In this document: positions 15,368 to 23,004 of the stretch, piece by piece
Numbering within the stretch: the first letter of the stretch is position 1
How the letters are laid out: each line of letters begins with the position of its first letter
Origin: Limnoraphis robusta CS-951
GTDB taxonomy: Bacteria; Cyanobacteriota; Cyanobacteriia; Cyanobacteriales; Microcoleaceae
Assembly (NCBI RefSeq): GCF_000972705.2
Contig: NZ_LATL02000298.1
Span: 1 to 23,119, forward strand
DNA: 23,119 bases
Direction of reading: 5' to 3'
Translations under genes and position numbers: made by a program
The notes under the pieces: model-generated
Seen by the model: only the letters and a program-made list of their open reading frames with translations
What the model was told of the DNA's origin: nothing
Database searches by the model: none

Positions 15368-15406
15368 GTAGCCCAAGTGCCTCATAAGTTATGAGGTATG
15401 GGCTAC
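15368..15406. terminator. Strong hairpin between cyAbrB and yjbQ
   Basis: GTAGCCC/GGGCTAC form the outer stem and CCTCATA/TATGAGG the inner stem around a short AGT loop, with a small internal loop between them. It lies 45 nt past the cyAbrB stop. There is no long T run (it continues GGGGTTAATTTATA), so termination may be imperfect. It is nearly palindromic and could act on either strand. Confidence 0.6.
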
Positions 15407-15452
15407 GGGGTTAATTTATATATCATTCGAGATTAATCTTGAGAAGCAAAGC

Positions 15453-15890
15453 ATGGTGATCATTCATCAGTTTATCTCCGTTGAAACCCAAGCCGGGATA
15501 AGCATTTACAACATTACACCGGAGATTGTAAGCCGTCTAGAGTCGAGTGGGATTAGCAACGGCCAAGTCCTGATTTTCTCCCGACACACCACAACAGCCT
15601 TAGTGATTAATGAGGATGAAGAACGGTTATTAGAGGATATCAAAGTCCACCTGAAAACCTTAGCCCCTGCTGATGCCAAATACCTGCATAACGATCTACA
15701 CTTAAGAGACGTTCCCCCCGATGAACCGATCAACGCTCACTCCCATTTAATGGCGATGATGCTAAGTACCAGCGAAGTCATTCCAGTGGTAGAAGGAAAA
15801 CTCGGTTTAGGAACTTGGCAGTCCGTGTTATTTTTGGAGTTAGACGGGCCACGAACACGCAGCGTATCCCTACAAATCATGGGAGAATAA
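15453..15890 (+). CDS. YjbQ family protein (UPF0047)
   Basis: A 145-aa member of the YjbQ/UPF0047 family, which has weak thiamine-phosphate-synthase-like activity in E. coli; the physiological role is unsettled. Diagnostic motifs are present: SRHTTTALVINEDE (N-terminal His), the middle NAHSHLMAMMLSTSEVIPVVEGKLGLGTWQSVLFLELDGPRTRSV, and the start HQFISVETQAGISIYNITPE. The conserved histidines (HTT; NAHSH) would make the metal-bound active site. Full family length with the start at 15453. Stands between the cyAbrB hairpin and the haloperoxidase gene, 73 bp upstream of the latter. Confidence 0.93.
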   Translation: MVIIHQFISVETQAGISIYNITPEIVSRLESSGISNGQVLIFSRHTTTALVINEDEERLLEDIKVHLKTLAPADAKYLHNDLHLRDVPPDEPINAHSHLMAMMLSTSEVIPVVEGKLGLGTWQSVLFLELDGPRTRSVSLQIMGE

Positions 15891-15900
15891 AGCAAAAGAC

Positions 15901-15928
15901 TTGACAAAATTTAAAAAATAGGTAAATG
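15901..15928 (+). promoter_or_regulatory. Possible promoter of the haloperoxidase gene
   Basis: TTGACA (15901-15906), a 16-nt spacer and TAAATG (15923-15928), which is a weak -10, lie 36 nt before the ATG at 15964. The -35 match is perfect but the -10 is poor, and the spot is in an AT-rich gap where chance matches are common. Confidence 0.3.
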
Positions 15929-15963
15929 ATTAGTCTAGAGATCTGACTCATGGCTAGATTTTT

Positions 15964-17748
15964 ATGCTGGAACTCCTAAACCTGTTTGATGTGAGTTTCT
16001 ATCTGAACCAACATTCGGATGCTATAGAAGTAGTAGAAAATACAGTATTAAACCGCCAACTCGATCATTGCCGACTCAAAGATCAGTTTGCCGACTGTCA
16101 CCCCCATTTGTTTGAAGCGAAACAACAAGAGCAACGTCGATCTCCAGAGATTACCAAAGCCATACAACTCCGTAAACTATACTCAGGACTTGATCCTCAC
16201 CTCCAATGGAGTAAAATTACAGAACAGCTCGTAATACCCCCATTGAACGAGCGCATTGCTCGCCACAATCACCCCAAGATAGATTCTATTCATTCTCTCA
16301 TTTCTGAAAAAATTGTTAGAGGACTCACACCCTTAATTGATCCAGAAAAATCAGCGATCCGCGATCGCACCACTCAAACGGTGATTCTCTGGAATGAAGC
16401 CACCCAGCAAGCCATCCGCAACACTTCTCCCGGCCCAACGGTGTCTTCTCGCGCCTATTCAGTCGTGCATACCGCCATGTTTGATGCTTGGGCGAGTTAT
16501 GATCCCGTAGCCATCGGTACCCAACTCGCAGATCAGCTACAGCGTCCCCAGGATGAAAACACCCTCTCTAATAAAAGTGAAGCCATCAGTTATGCTGCCT
16601 ACAGCACCCTGATCGACTTATTCCCGACTCAACAGCAAGTCTTTGATGATCTGATGCAGCAACTCGGCTTATTCCCGACAACTGCGATCGCCAGCCCCCA
16701 AACCCCCAGAGGAATTGGACAAGCGGCCAGCACTGCTGTGCTTCGCTTTTGCCACAAGGACGGATCAAACCAATTAAACAGCTACGCAGACACAACGAGT
16801 TATCAACCCGTTAACCCTTCGGAGAGTCTAAGCGACCTCAACCGTTGGCAACCCCTACGAGTTCCCCTCAACGACCCCAAAGGCCGCCTACAAGCCTTCC
16901 TAACGCCTCACTGGGGGACTGTTATCCCCTTCGGTTTAACCTCCGGTTCCCAATTTCGACCCCCCGCCCCGCCTGACTTGGCAACACCGCTATACCGTCA
17001 ACGAGTCCAGGAAATCTTAGACTACAACGCCAACCTCACCGATGAACACAAAATAATCGCCGAATATTGGGAAGACGGCCCCGGAACCTCTTTTCCTCCC
17101 GGTAAATGGATGGCTATTGGGCAGTATATTTCCCAACGCGATAACCATAGTCTCGATGAAGATGTCAAACTATTTTTTATGCTTGCCAACGCCCTTTTTG
17201 ATGCGGGAATTGCGGCTTGGGACTCCAAACGGTTCTATGATTATATTCGCCCTGTATCGGCTATTCGTAGCCTGTTTAACGGTCAACAAATTCAAGCTTG
17301 GGCAGGCCCCGGTAAAGGCACACAAACCATTGACGGTAGCCAGTGGCACCCCTACCAACGCCTGAATGATCCGACTCCCCCTTTTCCCGAATATGTCTCG
17401 GGACACAGCAGCTACAGCGCCGCCGCCGCCGAAGTGTTAAAACGGTATACTAAAAGTGATCACTTTGGGGCTTCCTATACCGCCCCCGTTGGAAGTTCCC
17501 GCTTTGAACCTGGTATTACCCCTACTGAAGAAATAACACTTTCCTGGCCGACTTTTTCCGCCGCCGCCGATCAAGCCGGAATTTCTCGGTTGTATGGTGG
17601 GATTCATTTTCGCGATGGCGACTTAAACGGACGTCAACTCGGACGAAAAGTTGGGGAAACAGTCTGGAATAAAGCCCAAACCTTCATTAATGGAGGAGGT
17701 AGGAGCGGGTTTATCTTAATGAAGCGAGAAGACCCGCGCCATAAATAA
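15964..17748 (+). CDS. Vanadium-dependent haloperoxidase / PAP2-fold protein
   Basis: A 594-aa haloperoxidase-type enzyme that would oxidise halides with hydrogen peroxide; the fold is shared with PAP2 phosphatases. All residues that bind vanadate in Curvularia chloroperoxidase (K353, R360, S402, G403, H404, R490, H496) have counterparts with the same spacing. K422 and R429 lie in SKRFYDYIRP. S479, G480 and H481 lie in YVSGHSS. R542 and H548 lie in RLYGGIHF. The site thus looks intact. The first 120 or so residues form a separate domain, helical and charged. Its start FDVSFYLNQHSDAIEVV resembles the FYLxxNPDV motif found at the ends of large cyanobacterial exoproteins (inference, weak). No signal peptide is evident. 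Substrate unknown; halogenation of a product is possible but there are no biosynthetic neighbours. A tnpB element lies just downstream. Confidence 0.88.
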   Translation: MLELLNLFDVSFYLNQHSDAIEVVENTVLNRQLDHCRLKDQFADCHPHLFEAKQQEQRRSPEITKAIQLRKLYSGLDPHLQWSKITEQLVIPPLNERIARHNHPKIDSIHSLISEKIVRGLTPLIDPEKSAIRDRTTQTVILWNEATQQAIRNTSPGPTVSSRAYSVVHTAMFDAWASYDPVAIGTQLADQLQRPQDENTLSNKSEAISYAAYSTLIDLFPTQQQVFDDLMQQLGLFPTTAIASPQTPRGIGQAASTAVLRFCHKDGSNQLNSYADTTSYQPVNPSESLSDLNRWQPLRVPLNDPKGRLQAFLTPHWGTVIPFGLTSGSQFRPPAPPDLATPLYRQRVQEILDYNANLTDEHKIIAEYWEDGPGTSFPPGKWMAIGQYISQRDNHSLDEDVKLFFMLANALFDAGIAAWDSKRFYDYIRPVSAIRSLFNGQQIQAWAGPGKGTQTIDGSQWHPYQRLNDPTPPFPEYVSGHSSYSAAAAEVLKRYTKSDHFGASYTAPVGSSRFEPGITPTEEITLSWPTFSAAADQAGISRLYGGIHFRDGDLNGRQLGRKVGETVWNKAQTFINGGGRSGFILMKREDPRHK

Positions 17749-17860
17749 AATGTTGGCGACGGGACGGGGCGTTTAAAGTGCGGAATTCAATTCCGCACAC
17801 AGCCCCTCATGAATCGCTACCAAACAAACAACTTACAAGTTTCGTGGTAAACTGTAAGAC

Positions 17861-19057
17861 ATGGTTGAAAAAGCTCTCAAATTTAGGTTCTATCCAACTC
17901 CTGAACAGGAAGATCTGTTGAGGAGGACATTGGGGTGCGTCCGTCTGGTGTACAACAAAGCACTGGCGGCGCGAACCGAAGCGTGGTATAAACAGAAAGA
18001 GCGGGTAGGGTATTCTCAAACCTCATCAATGCTAACGGAGTGGAAAAAAGAGGAGGAATTAGACTTTTTAAACGAGGTCAGTAGTGTTCCGCTTCAGCAG
18101 AGTTTAAGGCACTTGCAAACCGCTTTTACCAACTTCTTTGCAGGTCGAACAAAGTACCCGAACTTTAAGAAAAAACGCTTAGGTGGAAGTGCCGAATTTA
18201 GTAAAGCTGCATTTAAGTGGAGAGATGGTCAAGTCTACATTGCCAAGTGCTTTGAACCTTTGCCGATTCGATGGAGTCGTCAACTACCAAAGGGATGCAG
18301 TCCTTCTACTATCACAGTCAAGTTAGACCCCAGCAGTAGATGGTTTGTATCTTTGAGAATTGACGATCCAGTAGACCACAAACTAAAACCCATCGATAAA
18401 AAAGTGGGGATAGATCTTGGCATCACCAGTCTGTTCACCACGTCTGATGGTGTGAAAGTTTCTAATCCCAAGCACTTTGATAAGCTATATAAAAAACTCC
18501 GACTCGCTCAAAAGTCTTTAAGCCGGAAAATCAAAGGCTCAAAAAACCGAGAGAGAGCAAGAGTTAAAGTAGCTCGAATTCAAGCTAAAATTGCCGATTG
18601 CAGGCGCGACAAAACTCACAAGTTAACGACTCAACTTATTCGTGAAAATCAAACGATAGCTGTTGAAGACTTGGCTGTGAAGAACATGGTGAAAAATCAC
18701 AAGTTAGCCAGAGCAATCAGCGATGCGAACTGGGGAGAACTTGTCCGACAACTCACTTACAAAGCTGAGTGGTACGGAAGAGAATTAATCAAAATAGATC
18801 GTTGGTTTCCCAGTTCCAAGCGATGCTCGAATTGTGGATACATTGCAGAAAAAATGCCGTTGAATATCAGAGAGTGGGATTGTCCTAAGTGCAATTCTCA
18901 CCACGACCGCGATATTAACGCCTCAATTAATATTTTGGCTGCGGGACTCGCAGTGTCAGTCTGTGGAGCCACCGTAAGAGCCGAACAGAATAAATCTGTT
19001 AAGCCAGGTGCGAAAAGCTCTTCTTTGAAGAGAAAGAAGCAGAAACCCAAGTTGTGA
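17861..19057 (+). CDS. tnpB: TnpB RNA-guided nuclease, apparently intact
   Basis: A 398-aa TnpB of a different lineage from the one at 4834, starting MVEKALKFRFYPTPEQEDLLRRTLG. RuvC acidic residues are complete: D185 (GIDLGITS), E269 (AVEDLAVKNM) and the DRD motif at 349-351 (HHDRDINASINIL). The zinc ribbon CSNCG...CPKCN is intact. The length is typical, with no foreign insert; in particular NMVKNHKLARAISD is uninterrupted, which makes it a control for the insertion in the other copy. The C-terminal tail (ATVRAEQNKSVKPGAKSSSLKRKKQKPKL) is basic, and its coding sequence also forms part of the right-end RNA structure. Likely capable of acting as a guide-RNA-dependent nuclease (inference from residues). 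Confidence 0.96.
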   Translation: MVEKALKFRFYPTPEQEDLLRRTLGCVRLVYNKALAARTEAWYKQKERVGYSQTSSMLTEWKKEEELDFLNEVSSVPLQQSLRHLQTAFTNFFAGRTKYPNFKKKRLGGSAEFSKAAFKWRDGQVYIAKCFEPLPIRWSRQLPKGCSPSTITVKLDPSSRWFVSLRIDDPVDHKLKPIDKKVGIDLGITSLFTTSDGVKVSNPKHFDKLYKKLRLAQKSLSRKIKGSKNRERARVKVARIQAKIADCRRDKTHKLTTQLIRENQTIAVEDLAVKNMVKNHKLARAISDANWGELVRQLTYKAEWYGRELIKIDRWFPSSKRCSNCGYIAEKMPLNIREWDCPKCNSHHDRDINASINILAAGLAVSVCGATVRAEQNKSVKPGAKSSSLKRKKQKPKL

Positions 19058-19105
19058 GGCTTGGGAATCCCGCGCCAAAAACGAATGTGTTGGCGTGTGG
19101 TCGGA
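18975..19105 (+). ncRNA. Putative omega RNA (reRNA) of the second tnpB element
   Basis: The 3' end of tnpB plus the right end can fold as expected for a TnpB guide RNA. CCCAAG (19046-19051) pairs with CTTGGG (19060-19065) over the stop codon, and CGCGCCAA (19071-19078) pairs with TTGGCGTG (19090-19097) with one G-U pair. The guide would be the flanking sequence past the element end, near 19105. The 5' limit is a guess. Confidence 0.5.
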
Positions 19106-19169
19106 GGTCAACATTGATCAGGACAATAATCCTCTAAAATAAAGTCCAAATCTCAGTAAACTTAGGGCA

Positions 19170-19946
19170 ATGAATTCCCCTTCTCTACGAACTTTAGGTG
19201 TGCCTCCCAATGCTTGGGGCGTGACAGATGCGATCGCGGATCTGACTCGTCCGGTTGTTGAACCTCAACCTATTACCCTCGCTACGGAAACAAAAACCCT
19301 GCGACTAGACTTAGCCAAAGCTGCTATTTTAGTCATTGATATGCAAAATGATTTCTGTCATCCTGATGGTTGGTTAGCCCATATAGGGGTAGATGTCACG
19401 CCCGCCCGTCAACCCATCGAACCTTTACAAAAGCTTTTACCCGTGTTGCGATCGGCAAATGTTCCCGTTATTTGGATCAACTGGGGAAATCGGCCTGATT
19501 TACTGAATATTAGTCCAGCAACGCTTCATGTTTATAATCCTACAGGCGAAGGGGTGGGTTTAGGTGATCCCTTACCCAAAAATAATTCACCCGTTTTACA
19601 AGCCGGAAGTTGGGCGGCGGCGGTTGTTGATGAACTCGAACAAAAACCGGAAGATATTCGAGTTGATAAATACCGCATGAGTGGCTTTTGGGATACGCCG
19701 CTTGATAGTATTTTACGAAATTTAGGCAAAACTACGTTATTTTTTGCCGGGGTAAATGCCGATCAATGTGTGATGGCAACGTTGCAAGATGCCAACTTTT
19801 TGGGCTATGACTGTATTTTAGTTAAAGATGGCACTGCAACCACATCACCTGAATATTGTTGGCAAGCGACGCTTTATAATGTTAACCAATGTTTTGGTTT
19901 TATTTGCGACTCGGAAGGGATTTCGCAAGCGATCGCCCAACTTTAA
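19170..19946 (+). CDS. Isochorismatase-family cysteine hydrolase
   Basis: A 258-aa hydrolase of the isochorismatase superfamily. The catalytic triad reads off directly: D57 (VIDMQNDF), K167 (VDKYRMSGF) and C200 (GVNADQCV), with the cis-peptide stretch just before the cysteine. The core is preceded by about 50 residues (PNAWGVTDAIADLTRPV), longer than in nicotinamidases. The organisation and the WINWGNRPD segment are more like RutB-type ureidoacrylate or amide hydrolases, but no pyrimidine-degradation genes are nearby, so substrate is open. HIP1 octamers lie near both ends of the gene. It is followed by a classic terminator. Confidence 0.92.
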   Translation: MNSPSLRTLGVPPNAWGVTDAIADLTRPVVEPQPITLATETKTLRLDLAKAAILVIDMQNDFCHPDGWLAHIGVDVTPARQPIEPLQKLLPVLRSANVPVIWINWGNRPDLLNISPATLHVYNPTGEGVGLGDPLPKNNSPVLQAGSWAAAVVDELEQKPEDIRVDKYRMSGFWDTPLDSILRNLGKTTLFFAGVNADQCVMATLQDANFLGYDCILVKDGTATTSPEYCWQATLYNVNQCFGFICDSEGISQAIAQL

Positions 19947-19952
19947 ATATAT

Positions 19953-19987
19953 AAAAACCCGGTAACTTTTGAGAAACCGGGTTTTTT
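19953..19987. terminator. Strong rho-independent terminator
   Basis: AAAAACCCGGT and ACCGGGTTTTTT form a stem around a loop of about 10 nt, followed by a T run on the plus strand; the minus strand mirrors this with a run of T from the AAAAA. It lies just after the isochorismatase stop (19946) and before the convergent PEP-CTERM gene end (20045), so it can serve both. Confidence 0.92.
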
Positions 19988-20044
19988 AGGGCTTACAGTT
20001 ATACTTGACCGGACTGAAAACCGTTATAATTATTGCTGTTTTAA

Positions 20045-20917
20045 TTATTGCTTTTTCCAACAGAATTTAGGGAATAAACCCACTAAGAATAAAGCAACTA
20101 ACGCTGAAGGTTCAGGAATTTCTTGGGCGACTTCCGGTTCAGCATAAATAAAATCATCAGTTGCTACTAAGTCTATCCCATTTTCGGGGTCATCAGCCGG
20201 GCCGGATGTAATTGTGTTACTGTCAAGATCGACATCAAAAATGGTATTGTTGCCTAAAATAAGTTCAACCTCAGTGATCACAGGTTCATCAAATAAAACC
20301 CCTAAAAAAGACGGTAGACCACTTCCGCCCGGTTCCACAAAATATTTCCCTAAACTGACTGAACCGTTTAAAAACTCAATACTACTGGTATTGGGAAGTT
20401 CAACATCAAGAAAAATCGCCCCAAAACCCCGAGTAGCAGCAGGGGTAGTGGTTCCGGCGAGAGTGAAACTTTGCTCAATTTCGTTGTCGTCTTCGCCAAA
20501 ATGAACGAAAATATTATTGGGACTAAAAGCCGGAAACTGACCCGCCACACCGGAATTAACGCTTTCTAAACCATCGCCACTGACGATATAAACATCATCA
20601 TACAAGGCACCGCGAGACAGAAAACGATCTTCAGGAATACCGACCACTTGATCAGGAACGATCACCTGAGTATTGCCGCCAAAATCGGTTCCATCTAATA
20701 ATACACCATCCCAGTTGACCGTGCGAAATCCGCCGATTTGTGAGCCGATAGCAGTGGTATTATCCAACCCACCAATAGCGGCTTTCATCGCTGCAAAAGC
20801 GGTTGCTGCATTGTCACCCACACCACTAAACAAAGTCGCGGCTTGTGCTTTTTGAAAAGGGATAGACACTGCCAATATTCCCGTTAATGCGATGCACAAC
20901 GGTTTAAAAGTAGTCAT
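20045..20917 (-). CDS. PEP-CTERM sorted exported protein
   Basis: About 290 aa. The N-terminus MTTFKPLCIALTGILAVSIPFQKAQA is a signal peptide with cleavage after AQA. The C-terminus has the PEP-CTERM signal: the PEP motif (EIPEPSALVAL), a hydrophobic helix and a basic end (KFCWKKQ). This signal is recognised by exosortase for export and anchoring in exopolysaccharide-producing bacteria. The start at 20917 is preferred over the ATG at 20941 because AGGAG lies 8 nt before it. The mature protein is acidic, rich in Asn, Asp, Gly and beta-prone, with no named domain recognised; it may be a surface or matrix protein. The terminal KFCWKKQ is slightly unusual in having an aromatic residue and a cysteine in the basic tail. 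No exosortase gene is in the window. Confidence 0.85.
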   Translation of the reverse strand: MTTFKPLCIALTGILAVSIPFQKAQAATLFSGVGDNAATAFAAMKAAIGGLDNTTAIGSQIGGFRTVNWDGVLLDGTDFGGNTQVIVPDQVVGIPEDRFLSRGALYDDVYIVSGDGLESVNSGVAGQFPAFSPNNIFVHFGEDDNEIEQSFTLAGTTTPAATRGFGAIFLDVELPNTSSIEFLNGSVSLGKYFVEPGGSGLPSFLGVLFDEPVITEVELILGNNTIFDVDLDSNTITSGPADDPENGIDLVATDDFIYAEPEVAQEIPEPSALVALFLVGLFPKFCWKKQ

Positions 20918-21128
20918 AAAATAATCTCCTAACTCTAACAAAATCTTGAGTAGTCGAGATGAAGCCTACTGTTGTGCATCTTAGCCTATAACGTTCTGTA
21001 TGTTTAGTGAAACTCTCCAAGTTTTACATGAACTACCCTTCTGTAAAGATAATTTAGATAAATTTAAAGGAATTGTAAAATAGTCAAATTACCATTGCTG
21101 GACTTTAGTTTTAACAAAATAATTAATT

Positions 21129-21347
21129 TTAAATCCGAAAACTGGGAATGCGGTGATTTGAATGATTCCAAAAATCAACGTGATTTTTGATAGATATTTC
21201 AACAATTAATGTTTCAGGAATATGAACCTTTCTTTCAAAAACAAACTCCCCGTAATCAGCCAAGTCATCAAGACCGATAAAATTGAGGATAATCTCAGCT
21301 ACTATCCAAATAAAAAACTTTAAAACAGACTGATTTAAGTATTCCAT
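21129..21347 (-). CDS. Possible small hypothetical protein
   Basis: A 72-aa frame starting MEYLNQSVLKFFIWIVAEIILNFIGLDDLADYGEFVFER. The N-terminal hydrophobic segment is followed by a conserved-looking LDDLADYGEFVFER and a charged, His-rich tail. GAGAGG lies only a few nt before the ATG. Codon use and balanced composition argue for a gene, but it could be spurious because it is short and isolated. Not recognised. Confidence 0.45.
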   Translation of the reverse strand: MEYLNQSVLKFFIWIVAEIILNFIGLDDLADYGEFVFERKVHIPETLIVEISIKNHVDFWNHSNHRIPSFRI

Positions 21348-21580
21348 AGCCTCTCACATCCTTGATTAACCTCCATTGAGGAATCATCAAAAAATCAACA
21401 ACTTAACCTCATCCTTATTTTAAATAAGACCTGAGATAAATTTCTTCTTTCTCCTGAGAGATTTCTGGGTCATCTCTTGGTGTCTCTGTGTCTTGGTGGT
21501 TTTATTCTATAAAATCAAAAAAATAAGCCTGATTTCTTCAAGAAACCCGGCGATAAAATTAACATAAATTTTTGAATCAT
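21348..21580. other. Gap with a repeat-like sequence
   Basis: No gene seen. The stretch around 21470-21505 (CTCTTGGTGTCTCTGTGTC then TTGGTGGTTTT) has the look of a widespread T/G-rich dispersed motif in cyanobacterial genomes, built from imperfect GTGTCT units. No confident terminator. Confidence 0.3.
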
Positions 21581-22390
21581 TTATTCTCCGGCTGACCAAG
21601 GTTCCATAAACTTTGGATACAGCGTTAGTCCGCCATCAATATAAAGAGTTTGACCCGTAATATAAGACGCATCATCAGAAGCCAAAAAAGCCGTAATTGC
21701 AGCCATTTCTTCAGACGTTCCGACTCGTCCCATCGGAATATGCTGTTCAACTTCTTGTCTTTTTTTCTCATCTTCTGACCAAGAATTAATCGGTGTTGCC
21801 GTTGCGCCCGGTGCAATAGCATTAACCCGAATTCCATGTCTCGCATATTCTAAAGCCAGCGTTTTAGTCAGGTTTCCCATGCCCCCTTTACTAATAGAAT
21901 AACTCACATATTGAGGTCGAGGAATAATCTCATGCACACTAGAAACATTAATAATTACACCGCCATTATTCTGTTTTAAAAACTGTTTAATCGCTGACCG
22001 AGAACACAAAAAAGCACCTCGGAGATTCACCGAAATAACTTGATCAAAATCCTCTGTTTTTACTTGATCAGAAGCTTCGGCGATTTGCATTCCCGCATTA
22101 TTCACTAAGATATCTAAACTACCCAATTTCTCGACAACTTCACCACACATTCTGATAATATCTTGCTCGTTAGAAACATCACCTTCGACGGGTATATCTT
22201 TACCCCCACAGTCTCGAATTTGATTGCAAACTTGATCAATCATTTCTTCTGTATCTTGAACTTTTTCAGGATTTCCCCGATAATTAATCGCTACATTTGC
22301 CCCTTCTGTTGCAAAGCGAACAGCGATCGCCTGACCTATTCCAGAAGTAGCTCCAGTGATTAACACATTTTTCCCTTTCAACCCTTTCAT
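21581..22390 (-). CDS. Short-chain dehydrogenase/reductase, glucose 1-dehydrogenase-like
   Basis: A 269-aa classical SDR enzyme using NAD(P)H. The Rossmann glycine motif is TGATSGIG at the start, and NNAG is present (LDILVNNAGMQIAEA). The catalytic triad Ser-Tyr-Lys is visible as INVSSVHEI and YVSYSISKGG, and IDGG closes the family C-terminus. The sequence reads like glucose 1-dehydrogenases and related SDRs (NLRGAFLCSRSAIKQF; NAIAPGATATPI). Specific substrate is not assignable; FabG-like or stress-related reductases are alternatives. An AGGAGG lies about 12 nt before the ATG, rather far. It is on the same strand as, and downstream of, the CsbD-like gene, with a hairpin terminator between them. 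Confidence 0.93.
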   Translation of the reverse strand: MKGLKGKNVLITGATSGIGQAIAVRFATEGANVAINYRGNPEKVQDTEEMIDQVCNQIRDCGGKDIPVEGDVSNEQDIIRMCGEVVEKLGSLDILVNNAGMQIAEASDQVKTEDFDQVISVNLRGAFLCSRSAIKQFLKQNNGGVIINVSSVHEIIPRPQYVSYSISKGGMGNLTKTLALEYARHGIRVNAIAPGATATPINSWSEDEKKRQEVEQHIPMGRVGTSEEMAAITAFLASDDASYITGQTLYIDGGLTLYPKFMEPWSAGE

Positions 22391-22437
22391 TATGATTTTA
22401 ATCCTCCTAATATTTATTCTTGAATATTTAACGAAAA

Positions 22438-22457
22438 TCCCAGGGTTTAACCTGGGA
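22438..22457 (-). terminator. Hairpin terminator after the CsbD-like gene
   Basis: TCCCAGG and CCTGGGA form a perfect 7-bp stem with a 6-nt loop, followed on the minus strand by TTTTCGTT. It is 48 nt past the stop of the CsbD-like gene at 22506, and before the SDR gene start. It should reduce read-through into the SDR gene. Confidence 0.72.
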
Positions 22458-22505
22458 AAAATTAGCGCATCAAAAGTTCAGACTAAAACCTATTCTTTCT
22501 CAGTT

Positions 22506-22898
22506 TTACTGTCCGAAGAAATCTTTAACCGCATCAACTACATTATCAGAAGTTCTTTCAAGATCATTGTGGGCTTCGCTGCTTTGACGTTGGATGTCGC
22601 CGACATTTTCTTGTGCTTTTCCTTGAGTTTGTTTGAGTGAACCTTCAGTTTTGGCTTGAGCTTCTTTCATATTTTGTTCTGCTGCTCCGACGGCTTGGCG
22701 TGCTTTACCTTCCACTTTATTTGCTGTACCTTCTCCCAATACATTGTCTACCATTGAAGAATTAGTTGCTAAGATAGAAGAAGTATTCAGACTCAGGGCT
22801 TGAGCCGGTAAAAATGAAGCGGTTAGTAAACCTGAACAAAATACAGCTAATGATACAAAAACACCAAATTTTAAAAGCAATTTACGAGCAAATCTCAT
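22506..22898 (-). CDS. CsbD-like protein with a signal peptide
   Basis: A 130-aa protein: basic start and hydrophobic core (MRFARKLLLKFGVFVSLAVFCSGLL), with likely cleavage after AQA near residue 34. The mature part has the CsbD-type repeats of Lys/Ala/Gly/Gln-rich amphipathic helix (NKVEGKARQAVGAAEQ, QAKTEGSLKQTQGKAQENVGD). CsbD is a small general-stress protein of unknown function in other bacteria, usually without a signal; here it is exported, or lumenal, by prediction. The start is supported by GAGGAG 7 nt before the ATG. The C-terminus (DVVDAVKDFFGQ type) is amphipathic. Family match is by composition and pattern, so moderate confidence. Confidence 0.7.
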   Translation of the reverse strand: MRFARKLLLKFGVFVSLAVFCSGLLTASFLPAQALSLNTSSILATNSSMVDNVLGEGTANKVEGKARQAVGAAEQNMKEAQAKTEGSLKQTQGKAQENVGDIQRQSSEAHNDLERTSDNVVDAVKDFFGQ

Positions 22899-22988
22899 AG
22901 TTTAATCTCCTCTGTTGATTTCACAACAGCTTCAGTATTTATCGTTGAATATTTGTTCCAACGTTTCACTTTCAGAATAAACGGGTTT

Positions 22989-23004
22989 GAGGTCAATTGA
23001 CCTC
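22989..23004. promoter_or_regulatory. Perfect 16-bp palindrome upstream of the CsbD-like gene
   Basis: GAGGTCAATTGACCTC is a perfect palindrome about 90 bp before the start codon at 22898. A related imperfect site, TGGTCAATTTAACCCC, lies near 23046-23061, and CTCTTTAGAGAG sits between them near 23007. A dimeric regulator binding site is plausible but unidentified. The rest of 22899-23119 shows no gene. Confidence 0.45.

Larger units (their letters stand above)
17761..19105 (+). mobile_element. Second tnpB-only IS200/IS605 (IS1341-type) element
   Basis: At the left end is a hairpin with the perfect palindrome GTGCGGAATTCAATTCCGCAC (17778-17798, its one-base centre included), flanked by GGGGC (17766-17770) and GCCCC (17802-17806). 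Then comes tnpB at 17861-19057. At the right end are two hairpins, CCCAAG/CTTGGG (19046-19065) and CGCGCCAA/TTGGCGTG (19071-19097). No tnpA is present. The element begins within about 20 bp of the haloperoxidase stop and the next gene starts about 65 bp after it. Ends are approximate. Confidence 0.72.

Noticed and set aside
21581..22390. FabG (3-oxoacyl-ACP reductase)
   Set aside because: Same superfamily, but the motif context is closer to glucose 1-dehydrogenase-type SDRs and there are no fatty-acid genes beside it.
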